64,000 nt of DNA from Vibrio sp. D404a. Its GTDB lineage: Bacteria; Pseudomonadota; Gammaproteobacteria; Enterobacterales; Vibrionaceae. Positions 26,442 through 36,118 of this stretch are shown piece by piece. Position numbers and translations under genes: made by a program. Position 1 is the stretch's first letter. The number at the start of each line of letters is the position of its first letter. The stretch lies in the NCBI RefSeq assembly GCF_030248535.1, contig NZ_JAHGAJ010000018.1, positions 46,504-110,503 on the forward strand, given 5' to 3'. The notes under the pieces are model-generated. The model worked only from the letters and a program-made list of their open reading frames with translations, searched no databases and was not told where the DNA came from.

Positions 26442-28163
26442 ATGCTGTTACTCACCAATCACATTGGCTATGAAGCCAACGCGCCAAAGCAAGCGATTCT
26501 GCAAACTCGCAAGGCTCGTCTTTCCTCTACCTCCGTACTGTTGGTGTGTGCAGATAATCATGTCACCGTTGATAGTTTTGATGTGGTTAAGCACGGCCAA
26601 GTTGCAAACTGGCACACAGGAAACTACTTCACAATTGATTTCAGTGAAGTGACCAAACCGGGGCGTTACTATCTGCGCTTTGAAAACCTGCGTTCGGAAA
26701 TTTTCGAGATTGGTGAAAACCTACTGATGCAGAGAACCTTCTCTGACGTTCTGCACTACTTCAAATCACAGCGCTGTGGCGGCATTTTCGACAAGAAAGA
26801 TAAACAGGCTCAATTGTTGGGCACAGATCGTTATGTAGATGTGCACGGTGGTTGGTACGACGCATCGGGTGACGTCAGTAAGTACTTTAGTCATCTCTCT
26901 TATGGAAACTACCTAAATCCACAACAGATTCCGATGGTGGTTTGGAACATGCTCAAAGGGCTGCGTTTAGCTCAGGATCATGAAGCGTTCCAGAAGTTCA
27001 CTCAAACTCGCCTTACTGAAGAGGCTCTATTTGGTGCAGACTTCTTAGTGCGTATGCAAGATGCAGCCGGCTACTTCTACATGACTGTATTTGACAAATG
27101 GAGCAAAGATATCAACCAACGTGATATCTGTGCCTACGCGACGCAGGAAGGTATCAAATCTGACGATTTTCAAGCCGGATTCCGTCAAGGTGCAGGAGTT
27201 GCTATCGCTGCACTAGCCAGTGCTTCTGCTCTAGAAGTTTCTGGAGAGTACTCTAATCAAACCTATTTAGAGACAGCTGAAAAAGGCTACTGGCATCTCA
27301 AAGAGTACAACCACCTTTACCTGAACGATGGTGAAGAGAACATCATTGATGAGTACTGCGCGCTATTGGCCACCAGCGAACTTTATCGCGTGACTAAGGA
27401 TTCTAAATACCTCGCGGAAGCCAGAGTCTGGACTCAGCGCCTTACTCAACGTCAACAGTCTGATCATGCGTTTGACCACTTCTGGTCAGCCAATACGGAT
27501 GGCTCTCGCCCTTACTTCCACGCAGCCGAAGCGGGACTACCTGTGATTGCTCTATGTGAATACTTAGCGCAGGAAACCGACGCTCAACATCACCAAGCAG
27601 CGCGCCTTATCATTGAACAGGCATGCCGATTTGAAGTCGCGATCACCGATAAAGTAACTAACCCATTTGGCTACCCTCGACAGTATGTAAAAGCGGTCGA
27701 TGGTGATAAACGCGACGCATTTTTTGTCGCGCACAACAATGAAACAGGCTACTGGTGGCAGGGTGAAAATGCCCGACTAGGCTCTCTAGCGACCATGTCG
27801 TTACTGGCTCAACCTTATATTCAAGATGAGGCGCTCAAAGCTCGCCTCATCACCCTATCCCAAAATTGCCTAGACTGGATTCTTGGCCTGAACCCTTACC
27901 ACATGTGTATGTTGGATGGACATGGTCACAACAACCCAGACTATCTACCACAGCTTGGTTTCTTCAATGCCAAAGGCGGTATTTGTAACGGCATTACGGC
28001 AGGTTTTGATGACGAAGAAGACATTGCCTTTAACCCACCGGCTCAGAAAGACGACATGCTACAAAACTGGCGTTGGGGTGAGCAGTGGATCCCTCATGGT
28101 GCTTGGTATCTGTTAGCAACAGCCGCCCAGTTTAACTTCACCGTTAATCAAGGGGAGCAATAA
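26442..28163 (+). CDS. GH9 glycoside hydrolase, cytoplasmic (probable exo-beta-glucosaminidase)
   Basis: Glycoside hydrolase family 9 enzyme with an N-terminal Ig-like domain (about 1-85) and an (alpha/alpha)6 catalytic barrel. Catalytic aspartates are in GWYDASGD (Asp140, Asp144) and the acid region is DDEEDIAFNPP (523-527). There is no signal peptide, so it acts on imported oligosaccharides. GH9 is often annotated as endoglucanase. Vibrionaceae members inside chb operons have been characterised as exo-beta-D-glucosaminidases, which suits this locus better. I chose ATG 26442, with GGAG seven bases upstream, over the preceding TTG. Confidence 0.85.
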   Translation: MLLLTNHIGYEANAPKQAILQTRKARLSSTSVLLVCADNHVTVDSFDVVKHGQVANWHTGNYFTIDFSEVTKPGRYYLRFENLRSEIFEIGENLLMQRTFSDVLHYFKSQRCGGIFDKKDKQAQLLGTDRYVDVHGGWYDASGDVSKYFSHLSYGNYLNPQQIPMVVWNMLKGLRLAQDHEAFQKFTQTRLTEEALFGADFLVRMQDAAGYFYMTVFDKWSKDINQRDICAYATQEGIKSDDFQAGFRQGAGVAIAALASASALEVSGEYSNQTYLETAEKGYWHLKEYNHLYLNDGEENIIDEYCALLATSELYRVTKDSKYLAEARVWTQRLTQRQQSDHAFDHFWSANTDGSRPYFHAAEAGLPVIALCEYLAQETDAQHHQAARLIIEQACRFEVAITDKVTNPFGYPRQYVKAVDGDKRDAFFVAHNNETGYWWQGENARLGSLATMSLLAQPYIQDEALKARLITLSQNCLDWILGLNPYHMCMLDGHGHNNPDYLPQLGFFNAKGGICNGITAGFDDEEDIAFNPPAQKDDMLQNWRWGEQWIPHGAWYLLATAAQFNFTVNQGEQ

Positions 28164-28164
28164 C

Positions 28165-29034
28165 ATGTACTACGTAGGTATTGATGGCGGCGGCACCTCT
28201 TGCCGAGCTCGAATCCGTGACGCTCAAGGCCAGTTTATTGGAGAAGCCAAAAGCGGCAGCGCCAATATTCTTCTTGGAACTGATATTGCGATGGCGTCCA
28301 TCGTTGCTGCAATTCGCGATGCGGGCCTGCAAGGCGGCTTAACAGAATCTGATTTTTCGAAGATGCATGTTGGATTAGCACTTGCTGGTGCTGAACAAAA
28401 ATCGGCTTGGTTAGAGTTTATGAATATCGACCACCCTTTTGCCTCAATCACACTCAACACGGATGCCTACGGCGCCTGTATTGGTGCTCACAATGGTCAA
28501 GATGGCGCGATCATGATTGGTGGTACAGGCTCATGTGGCATCTTGCTTAAAGAGGGCAAACAACACGTCGTTGGTGGTCGTGAGTTCCCTATCTCGGACC
28601 AAGGCGGTGGCGCGGTAATGGGGCTGAGATTAATCCAACAAGTGCTGCTTGCGGAAGATAGTATTCGCCCAAAAACATCACTCTGCGAACACGTAATGAA
28701 TCACTTCAATAATGACGTAGACAATATTGTTGAATGGTCAAAGACCGCGATTCCAAAAGACTACGGGCAGTTCTCACCAGTCATTTTCCAACTTGCTCAC
28801 GAAGGCGATGACCTCGCTATTGAGATGCTCAAGCAGACTGCTGCTGACATCGAAATGTTTGTTACCGCGCTCCATCGCAAAGGAGCAAACCAAGTATGTC
28901 TAATGGGCAGCATCGCAGAGCGCATCCTGCCTTGGCTTTCTCCACCGGTTCAACAGTGGATTGTCCAGCCACAATTCGATGCCATCGAAGGCGCATTGAT
29001 GTTCGCTGGCAAGCCCGAACATAACTTGTACTAA
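28165..29034 (+). CDS. gspK: BadF/BadG-type kinase: glucosamine kinase GspK
   Basis: Cytoplasmic ASKHA-fold sugar kinase that phosphorylates glucosamine (GlcN) released from chitosan/chitin fragments, using ATP. Phosphate-binding motifs are GIDGGGTSCRARI (residues 5-17) and MIGGTGSCGILL; the adenosine motif region is VCLMGSIAERI. 289 residues, matching the V. cholerae enzyme shown to be glucosamine-specific. It starts one base after the GH9 stop, so it is translationally coupled to it, which fits a GH9 enzyme that releases GlcN. Confidence 0.88.
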   Translation: MYYVGIDGGGTSCRARIRDAQGQFIGEAKSGSANILLGTDIAMASIVAAIRDAGLQGGLTESDFSKMHVGLALAGAEQKSAWLEFMNIDHPFASITLNTDAYGACIGAHNGQDGAIMIGGTGSCGILLKEGKQHVVGGREFPISDQGGGAVMGLRLIQQVLLAEDSIRPKTSLCEHVMNHFNNDVDNIVEWSKTAIPKDYGQFSPVIFQLAHEGDDLAIEMLKQTAADIEMFVTALHRKGANQVCLMGSIAERILPWLSPPVQQWIVQPQFDAIEGALMFAGKPEHNLY

Positions 29035-29055
29035 TAGACTCAACAGGGAAGTGAT

Positions 29056-30969
29056 ATGAATTACCGCATTGACTTAGCTGTTCTCTCAGAACAAAAGCAA
29101 AACTGCCGCTTTGGTCTAACCGTACATAACTTGAGTGATGTTGATATTAATGAGTGGTCGCTGCACTTTGCCTTTGATCGCTTCATCCTTCAGGAAAGCC
29201 TATCGCAAGGCGAGCTGACTCAGGTGGGTAGCTACTGCACCTACACGCCAAGCGACCGTCAACTTAAGGCCAATAATCACTGCTACTTTGAATTCAGTAT
29301 TCAGAGTGCTCCATTCCGTTTTCTCTCTGACGGTTTAAACGATGCGTTTATCCAGACTCTTATCAATGATGAAACGCAAATCTTGCCTGTCGCTGTTTCA
29401 CCGATTGTTCTGGCTTCTCCGTATCGGGAACGCACTGAAGTTCCTGAGGTTGATGCCGCGCCCTTGGCTCTGATCCCGCAACCAAACTCAGTCATCGCAC
29501 AAGACGGAGCATTCACGCTCACGCCAAATTCTGTCATCGCGATTGCGTCTACGCTTGCGAACGATGCAAGCGGTTGGTTCAAACAAGAATTGCGCACCCA
29601 TTTCGAGCTATCACTGCCTGAGCAAGAGGTGGGTGCCATCACCTTTAGAGCAAACCCAACACTGGATGACGCTGAATATAAGCTGACCGTGACGCCTGAA
29701 ACCATCATGGCGGAATCAGGCAGCCAAAGTGGCTTTATCTATGCAGCAGCAACTCTGATTCAACTCATTCAACAAAAAGACGTCGACCTCTTCTCAGTGT
29801 CATGCTGCAAGATCGTCGATAAACCAAGATTCAAATATCGTGGCATGATGCTTGACTGCGCGCGCCATTTCCATCCTCTGGAAGATGTGAAGCGTTTGAT
29901 CAACCAATTGGCACTGTACAAGTTCAATGTTTTCCACTGGCATCTGACTGACGATGAAGGCTGGCGCATCGAAATAAAACAGCTGCCTCAACTTACTGAC
30001 ATTGGCGCATGGCGTGGTCTTAACGAAGCACTTGAGCCTCAGTACACGCATCTAGCTCAACGTTACGGTGGTTACTACACCCAACAAGAGATTCGTGAAG
30101 TAATCGCCTATGCCGAACAGCGTGGTATTACCGTTGTTCCAGAGATTGATATCCCGGGCCACTGTCGCGCGGCGATAAAGTCTCTGCCAGAGATGCTGGT
30201 TGAGCAAGAAGACACCACTGCCTACAAGAGTATTCAGCACTATACCGATAACGTACTTAACCCGGGCCTTAAAGGCACCTATGAGTTCTTGGATATCGTT
30301 ATTGGAGAAGTCGCCGCTCTGTTCCCAAGCAAACTCATCCATATGGGTGCCGATGAAGTGCCACATGGCGTTTGGACAAACAGCCCAGCGGCACAAAAGG
30401 TAATGAAAGAGCGCGGCTACCAAGACAGCAAAGAGCTGCAAGGTCATTTATTCCGTTATGCTGAAAACAAGCTCAAGCAACTAGGCAAGAAAATGGTTGG
30501 TTGGGAAGAGGCACAACACGGCGACAAGGTCAGCAAAGAGACCATCATCTACTCGTGGCTGAGTGAGGAAGCTGCCGTTAACTGTGCTCGTCAAGGCTTT
30601 GATGTAGTACTTCAGCCTGCTCAATTTACTTATCTCGACATGACACAAGATTATGCACCAGAAGAGCCTGGTGTCGACTGGGCTTCAGTGATTCCACTGG
30701 AACAAGCCTACAACTATGAGCCACTCGCGGAGATCTCTGACACTGACCCAATTCGCAAACGAATTTGCGGCATTCAGTGTGCGCTTTGGTGTGAAATTGT
30801 TACCCATCAACAGCGTATGGATTACATGGTATTCCCTCGGATCAGCGCACTAGCGGAAGGATGCTGGACCCACAAGAACAATCGTAACTGGCTGGATTAC
30901 CTGTCCCGCCTAAAAGGTCACTTACCACTGCTTGAACGGTTAGATATTCAATACCGCTCACCTTGGTAA
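29056..30969 (+). CDS. Beta-N-acetylhexosaminidase (GH20), cytoplasmic
   Basis: Removes terminal GlcNAc from chitooligosaccharides. An N-terminal CHB_HEX-like beta domain (1-130) is followed by a GH20b domain (about 140-255) and the TIM barrel starting at FKYRGMMLDCARHF. The catalytic pair is Asp433-Glu434 in HMGADEVPHG, and substrate tryptophans are in WHLTDDEGWR and VGWEEAQ. There is no signal peptide, so it works in the cytoplasm on imported sugar. 637 residues. Ribosome site CAGGGAAGTG; 21-base gap from gspK. Confidence 0.93.
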   Translation: MNYRIDLAVLSEQKQNCRFGLTVHNLSDVDINEWSLHFAFDRFILQESLSQGELTQVGSYCTYTPSDRQLKANNHCYFEFSIQSAPFRFLSDGLNDAFIQTLINDETQILPVAVSPIVLASPYRERTEVPEVDAAPLALIPQPNSVIAQDGAFTLTPNSVIAIASTLANDASGWFKQELRTHFELSLPEQEVGAITFRANPTLDDAEYKLTVTPETIMAESGSQSGFIYAAATLIQLIQQKDVDLFSVSCCKIVDKPRFKYRGMMLDCARHFHPLEDVKRLINQLALYKFNVFHWHLTDDEGWRIEIKQLPQLTDIGAWRGLNEALEPQYTHLAQRYGGYYTQQEIREVIAYAEQRGITVVPEIDIPGHCRAAIKSLPEMLVEQEDTTAYKSIQHYTDNVLNPGLKGTYEFLDIVIGEVAALFPSKLIHMGADEVPHGVWTNSPAAQKVMKERGYQDSKELQGHLFRYAENKLKQLGKKMVGWEEAQHGDKVSKETIIYSWLSEEAAVNCARQGFDVVLQPAQFTYLDMTQDYAPEEPGVDWASVIPLEQAYNYEPLAEISDTDPIRKRICGIQCALWCEIVTHQQRMDYMVFPRISALAEGCWTHKNNRNWLDYLSRLKGHLPLLERLDIQYRSPW

Positions 30970-31073
30970 GAACATTAGAAAACCCATTAATTTCGGATAC
31001 ATAGCCAGTCGGCTCTGAATCAATATTTGTAAGATTAACTGCCGGAGTGCAGTTTGTTAAAAAGGAAATAACA

Positions 31074-33479
31074 ATGAAATACGGCTATTTCGACAACGAG
31101 AATCGCGAATACGTCATCACTCGACCAGACGTTCCAGCGCCTTGGACTAACTACCTAGGAACAGAGAAGTTCTGTACTGTTATCTCGCACAATGCGGGCG
31201 GTTACTCGTTCTACAACTCACCAGAATATAACCGTGTTACTAAATTCCGCCCGAATGGCACCTTTGACCGCCCGGGACACTATGTGTATCTGCGTGATGA
31301 TGAAACCGGTGACTACTGGTCTATCTCATGGCAACCAGTGGCTAAAAGCCTAGATGAAGCGGACTATGAAGTTCGTCATGGCTTGTCTTACTCGAAATTC
31401 AAGTGTGAGTACAGCGGCATTACTGCAACTAAAACACTATTCGTACCTAAAGGCGAAGACGCTGAAGTATGGGACGTTGTGCTAAAGAACAACACTGACA
31501 AGCCACGTACCATCAGCACGTTCTCATTTGTTGAGTTCTCTTTCAGCCACATCCAGTCAGACAATCAGAACCACCAGATGTCTCTGTACTCAGCAGGTAC
31601 TGAATACAAAGAAGGTGTGATCGAATACGATCTCTACTACAACACTAATGACTTTGAAGGCTTCTACTACCTAGCTTCAACCTTCTCGCCAGACAGTTAT
31701 GACGGTCAGCGTGATACCTTCCTTGGTGCCTACCGTGATGAAGCAAACCCAATTGCAGTTGAGAAAGGTAAGTGTTCTAACAGCGCTCAAACCTGTTACA
31801 ACCACTGTGGTTCTCTGCATAAGCAATTCACAATTCAACCGGGTGAAGAGGTGCGCTTTGCTTACGTACTCGGTATCGGCAAAGGCAACGGTGAACGCCT
31901 GCGTGAAAAGTATCAAGATCTCGCTAATGTTGATGCTGCCTTCCAAGGCATTAAGGATCACTGGGATAAGCGTTGCAACAAGTTCCAAGTTAAGTCTCCG
32001 AACGAAGGCTTAGACACCATGATCAACACTTGGACACTATACCAAGCAGAAACCTGTGTGGTGTGGTCGCGCTTTGCATCATTCATTGAAGTGGGCGGCC
32101 GTACAGGCCTTGGCTACCGTGATACCGCGCAGGACGCGATCTCTGTACCTCACGCTAACCCAGCGATGACGCGTAAACGTATTGTTGACCTACTGCGCGG
32201 CCAAGTGAAAGCGGGTTATGGTCTACACCTATTCGATCCTGACTGGTTTGATCCAGAGAAAGCGGATGTTAAGCCATCGAAATCTCCAACGGTAGTTCCG
32301 ACGCCATCAGACGACGACAAGATCCATGGCATTGAAGACACCTGTTCTGATGATCACCTATGGATCGTTCCAACCATCATCAAGTACGTGATGGAAACGG
32401 GTGAACACGACTTCTTTGATGAAGTGATTCCTTACGCAGACGGCGGCGAAGCAACAGTTTACGAGCACATGAAAGCAGCACTGAATTTCTCTGCAGAATA
32501 CGTTGGTCAAACGGGTATCTGTAAAGGTCTACGTGCGGACTGGAATGACTGTTTGAACCTAGGTGGCGGTGAGTCGTCTATGGTGTCATTCCTACACTTC
32601 TGGGCTCTACAAGAATTCCTAGACCTAGCTAAATTCCGCAATAACGACGCTGACGTTGAGAAGTACACTGAAATGGCAGCGAACGTGCGTGAAGCATGTG
32701 AAACACATCTTTGGGATGACGAAGGTGGCTGGTACATTCGTGGTTTAACCAAAAATGGCGACAAAATCGGTACTGCTCAGCAAGCTGAAGGTCGAGTGCA
32801 CCTAGAGTCGAACACGCTGGCTGTACTATCTGGTGCTGTTTCTCAAGAGCGAGGTGAGAAAGCGATGGACGCTGTGGATGAGAACCTATTCTCTGAATAC
32901 GGTCTGCACCTAAACTCTCCATCATTTGCGACACCAAACGATGACATCGGCTTCGTCACTCGCGTTTACCAAGGCGTAAAAGAGAATGGCGCAATTTTCT
33001 CTCACCCGAACCCATGGGCTTGGGTAGCAGAAGCGAAACTTGGCCGTGGCGACCGTGCAATGAAGTTCTACGACGCACTTAACCCTTACAACCAGAACGA
33101 CATGATTGAGACACGTTACGCAGAACCATACTCGTACGTGCAATTCATCATGGGCAAAGACCACCAAGACCATGGCCGTGCTAACCACCCTTGGTTAACC
33201 GGTACTTCTGGTTGGGCATACTTTGCGGTTACCAACTTCATTCTAGGTGTTCGTACTGGCTTTGAAGGCCTAACGGTTGACCCTTGTATCCCAACAGATT
33301 GGCCTGAATTTGAAGTGACTCGTCAATGGCGTGGTGCAACTTACAACATCACAGTACAAAACCCGAACGCAGTGAGCAAAGGGGTTGCCTCTATCACTAT
33401 CAACGGTGAGTCAGTAGAAGGCGCTATCCCAGTTCAAGCAGAAGGCAGCGTCAATGAAGTGATCGTTGTTCTTGGCTAA
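31074..33479 (+). CDS. chbP: N,N'-diacetylchitobiose phosphorylase
   Basis: GH94 phosphorylase that splits (GlcNAc)2 with phosphate into GlcNAc-1-phosphate and GlcNAc, saving one ATP. An N-terminal beta-sandwich, a linker and an (alpha/alpha)6 barrel are visible. The general acid is Asp492 in RADWNDCLNLGGGE, the same number as in the structurally solved V. proteolyticus enzyme. With the start at 31074 (AAGGAAATAACA before the ATG) the protein is 801 residues, as in that enzyme; a nine-codon upstream extension is unlikely. Confidence 0.95.
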   Translation: MKYGYFDNENREYVITRPDVPAPWTNYLGTEKFCTVISHNAGGYSFYNSPEYNRVTKFRPNGTFDRPGHYVYLRDDETGDYWSISWQPVAKSLDEADYEVRHGLSYSKFKCEYSGITATKTLFVPKGEDAEVWDVVLKNNTDKPRTISTFSFVEFSFSHIQSDNQNHQMSLYSAGTEYKEGVIEYDLYYNTNDFEGFYYLASTFSPDSYDGQRDTFLGAYRDEANPIAVEKGKCSNSAQTCYNHCGSLHKQFTIQPGEEVRFAYVLGIGKGNGERLREKYQDLANVDAAFQGIKDHWDKRCNKFQVKSPNEGLDTMINTWTLYQAETCVVWSRFASFIEVGGRTGLGYRDTAQDAISVPHANPAMTRKRIVDLLRGQVKAGYGLHLFDPDWFDPEKADVKPSKSPTVVPTPSDDDKIHGIEDTCSDDHLWIVPTIIKYVMETGEHDFFDEVIPYADGGEATVYEHMKAALNFSAEYVGQTGICKGLRADWNDCLNLGGGESSMVSFLHFWALQEFLDLAKFRNNDADVEKYTEMAANVREACETHLWDDEGGWYIRGLTKNGDKIGTAQQAEGRVHLESNTLAVLSGAVSQERGEKAMDAVDENLFSEYGLHLNSPSFATPNDDIGFVTRVYQGVKENGAIFSHPNPWAWVAEAKLGRGDRAMKFYDALNPYNQNDMIETRYAEPYSYVQFIMGKDHQDHGRANHPWLTGTSGWAYFAVTNFILGVRTGFEGLTVDPCIPTDWPEFEVTRQWRGATYNITVQNPNAVSKGVASITINGESVEGAIPVQAEGSVNEVIVVLG

Positions 33480-33551
33480 TCACGCAACTTAACCAACAGC
33501 TCTTGCCTCAGCCTTGTCGGGTTGAGGCAAAGAGACTAAAAGGATTTTCTC

Positions 33552-34964
33552 ATGATTAAATTTGGTACGGGTGGTTGGCGCGCATTCATTGGCGAAGAGT
33601 TCACTCGCGATAACGTACGCTTGGTCGCTCAAGCACTGGCTAACATCATCAATGATGAAGATGCCGCGAAGAACGGTTTTGTGATCGGTTACGACCGTCG
33701 CTTCCTTTCAGACAAAGCCGCATGCTGGTTTGCTGAAGTATTAGCCGCTAACAACATCAAAGTCAGCTTCATCGATAAGTTTGTTCCGACCCCTATCGTC
33801 ATGTTCCAAGCAAAAGAGATGGGCTGTACTTATTCGGCATGTATCACCGCCTCTCACAACCCAGCAGATTACAACGGCATCAAAGTATTCATCGAGGGTG
33901 GTCGTGATGCTGATGAGATCATCACTGAAAAGATCGAACAGCAAATTGCTACTCTGACTTGCGAAGACGTTGTCCGTGTCGATTTTGAACAAGCACTGAA
34001 TGACAAAGAGATCGAAATCATCAACCCGATGAACGACTTTGTCGATTCAATCATCGACTTCATCGACATTGAGGCAATCAAGAAAGCCAATCTGCGTGTT
34101 TTGATTGACCCAATGTTCGGTGTTGCGAAAAACGCTCTGCAGACAGTACTTATCAATGGTCGTTGTGATGTCGATGTGATCAACGATGGTAAAAACCCAG
34201 ACTTCGGCGGTTTGATGCCTTCACCGAGCGCAGCAACATTGTATCGCTTGAAGCACTTGGTTGCGGCTGAAGGTTACGACATCGGTATTGGTACCGACGG
34301 CGATGCCGACCGTTTAGGTATTATCGATGAGAAAGGCAACTTCATTCACCCAAACGAAGTGCTGCTTCTACTTTACTACTACTTGCTGGAATACAAAGGC
34401 TGGAAAGGCTCTGTTGTTCGTAATATCGCAACCACGCATCTACTCGATAAAGTCGCTGCTGACCATGGCGAAAAGAGCTTTGAGGTTCCAGTAGGCTTTA
34501 AGCACATCAGCTCGCAAATGGAAGCCGACGACTCGTTAATTGGTGGTGAAAGCTCCGGTGGTTTAACCATTCGAGGCCACATCAAGGGTAAAGATGGCGT
34601 GTTCGCATCTAGCCTACTGGTTGAGATGATCAGCGTGACAGGCAAGAAGCTCTCTGAACTGCTCGACGAGATCTATTCAAAGTATGGATACGCTTATACG
34701 GCAGAGGGTGACTGCACCTTCAAACCGTCAGAAAAAGAAGCACTCTACACCAAGATATACGTAGAGAAACAACTGCCTGAATTTGACTATGAGATAGAAA
34801 AAGTCAGCTATGAAGATGGCGCAAAAGTCTACTTCAAAAATGGTGGTTGGGTGATCGCTCGCTTCTCAGGAACAGAACCGTTACTGCGCATTTTCGCGGA
34901 AATGGAAGACAAAGACACTGCTGAACGTGTTCTTCAAAATATGAAAGCCTTCCTCTCTTTGTAA
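33552..34964 (+). CDS. Phosphohexomutase (GlcNAc-1-P to GlcNAc-6-P)
   Basis: Alpha-D-phosphohexomutase family enzyme. The phosphoserine is Ser101 in ITASHNPADYNG, the metal loop is GTDGDADRLG, the sugar loop is GGESSGG and the phosphate-binding loop is RFSGTEPLLRI. 470 residues, in the range of phosphoglucomutase/phosphomannomutase proteins. Placed last in the chb operon, it most likely converts the GlcNAc-1-P made by ChbP to GlcNAc-6-P for NagA/NagB; that substrate is inferred from context. AAAAGGATTTTCTC precedes the ATG. Confidence 0.9.
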   Translation: MIKFGTGGWRAFIGEEFTRDNVRLVAQALANIINDEDAAKNGFVIGYDRRFLSDKAACWFAEVLAANNIKVSFIDKFVPTPIVMFQAKEMGCTYSACITASHNPADYNGIKVFIEGGRDADEIITEKIEQQIATLTCEDVVRVDFEQALNDKEIEIINPMNDFVDSIIDFIDIEAIKKANLRVLIDPMFGVAKNALQTVLINGRCDVDVINDGKNPDFGGLMPSPSAATLYRLKHLVAAEGYDIGIGTDGDADRLGIIDEKGNFIHPNEVLLLLYYYLLEYKGWKGSVVRNIATTHLLDKVAADHGEKSFEVPVGFKHISSQMEADDSLIGGESSGGLTIRGHIKGKDGVFASSLLVEMISVTGKKLSELLDEIYSKYGYAYTAEGDCTFKPSEKEALYTKIYVEKQLPEFDYEIEKVSYEDGAKVYFKNGGWVIARFSGTEPLLRIFAEMEDKDTAERVLQNMKAFLSL

Positions 34965-35014
34965 TTTGCGAGGAGAGTTTTCATACCTAGATGTAACCCT
35001 ATAGGTGAAGAACG

Positions 35015-35060
35015 CTTGCCCAGTATCGACTTAGTCAGTCTGGTACTGGGCTTTTTTATT
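35015..35060 (+). terminator. Terminator of the chb operon
   Basis: The stem GCCCAGTA / TACTGGGC has a long loop and is followed by TTTTTTA. It lies between the operon and the convergent fbpC gene. Confidence 0.8.
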
Positions 35061-35089
35061 CGTATGAGATTGTTTGTTAGATAAACAAT

Positions 35090-36118
35090 TTAGAAAGCAA
35101 GAACGCCTTTAGTATCGACTTTTACTGTCACAGGCATCCCCACTTCAAGCGCTTCCGAAGAGGTCGCAAGCAGCTTTTGGCCATGAGCTTCAATCACATA
35201 GCGACAGTGATCGCCCATAAATTGCTGTTCAAGAACAGAGATGGCACTGTCTTGCTCATAGCTAGCCAAGATATGCTGAGGTCTTAGGAGCAACTCACAG
35301 TCATTACCTAGTTCAATCTCCGTTTGAGATTTGGCTTCAACCACGCCTAAGCTGGTTTCAAATTCATGTTCAGAGATACGCTGCGCATTTAAGTAGCTGC
35401 CGCCACCTAAGAAGTCAGCAACAAATTTGCTCGACGGGTGGAAGTAAAGCTCGGATGCCGAACCATATTGCTCGATCACACCATGATTCATCACCGCCAT
35501 TTTATCTGCAAAGGCAAAAGCCTCTTCACGGCTGTGCGTTACAAAGATCGCGGTAACACCCTGCTTCTTGAATATTTTTCTGATTTGAGAAATCAGCTCA
35601 TGTCGAACTTGAGTATCGATATTTGAAAACGGTTCATCAAGTAGTAGCAGATCTGGCTTATACGCGAGTGAACGCGCAATTGCGACACGTTGCTGCTGAC
35701 CACCAGATAATTGGTGAGGGTAACGATCGCCATACTCACCAAGATGAACCAGCTCTAGCATCTCGCGAACTTTGTCTTGCTTATCTTGCTCAGATAGACC
35801 ACGCAGGCCAAACGCAACATTCTGATTGACTGTCAGGTGCGGAAACAAAGCATAATCTTGAAAGATCATACCGATGTTGCGTTGCTCTGGCGGTAACCAG
35901 TTTTTTCCATCATCAATGGTTTGGCAATTAAGATTCATTACACCACTGCTCAGCGGAAGTAGACCTGCAATCGCCTTTAGCAGCGTAGTTTTGCCACAAC
36001 CACTAGCACCAAGCAGACACACAATCTCACCATGCTCCACCTCTAAAGAGAGTGACTCTAACACCGTCTGAGACTCATACTTACAAGTCAGGTCTTTAAT
36101 TGATAATGCACAACTCAT
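35090..36118 (-). CDS. fbpC: Fe3+ ABC transporter ATPase FbpC
   Basis: ATP-binding subunit of a ferric-iron importer (FbpABC/FutABC class). Walker A is GASGCGKTT, the signature is LSGGQQQRVA, Walker B is LLLLDEPFSNID and the switch is FVTHSREEA. A C-terminal TOBE-like region runs from about 245. 342 residues. Its ATG overlaps the fbpB stop (TAATG), so the two are translationally coupled. Last gene of the operon. Confidence 0.93.
   Translation of the reverse strand: MSCALSIKDLTCKYESQTVLESLSLEVEHGEIVCLLGASGCGKTTLLKAIAGLLPLSSGVMNLNCQTIDDGKNWLPPEQRNIGMIFQDYALFPHLTVNQNVAFGLRGLSEQDKQDKVREMLELVHLGEYGDRYPHQLSGGQQQRVAIARSLAYKPDLLLLDEPFSNIDTQVRHELISQIRKIFKKQGVTAIFVTHSREEAFAFADKMAVMNHGVIEQYGSASELYFHPSSKFVADFLGGGSYLNAQRISEHEFETSLGVVEAKSQTEIELGNDCELLLRPQHILASYEQDSAISVLEQQFMGDHCRYVIEAHGQKLLATSSEALEVGMPVTVKVDTKGVLAF

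Noticed and set aside
31047..31073. Nine-codon N-terminal extension of ChbP
   Set aside because: AAGGA lies inside this segment and the shorter 801-residue protein matches the characterised enzyme, including Asp492 numbering.
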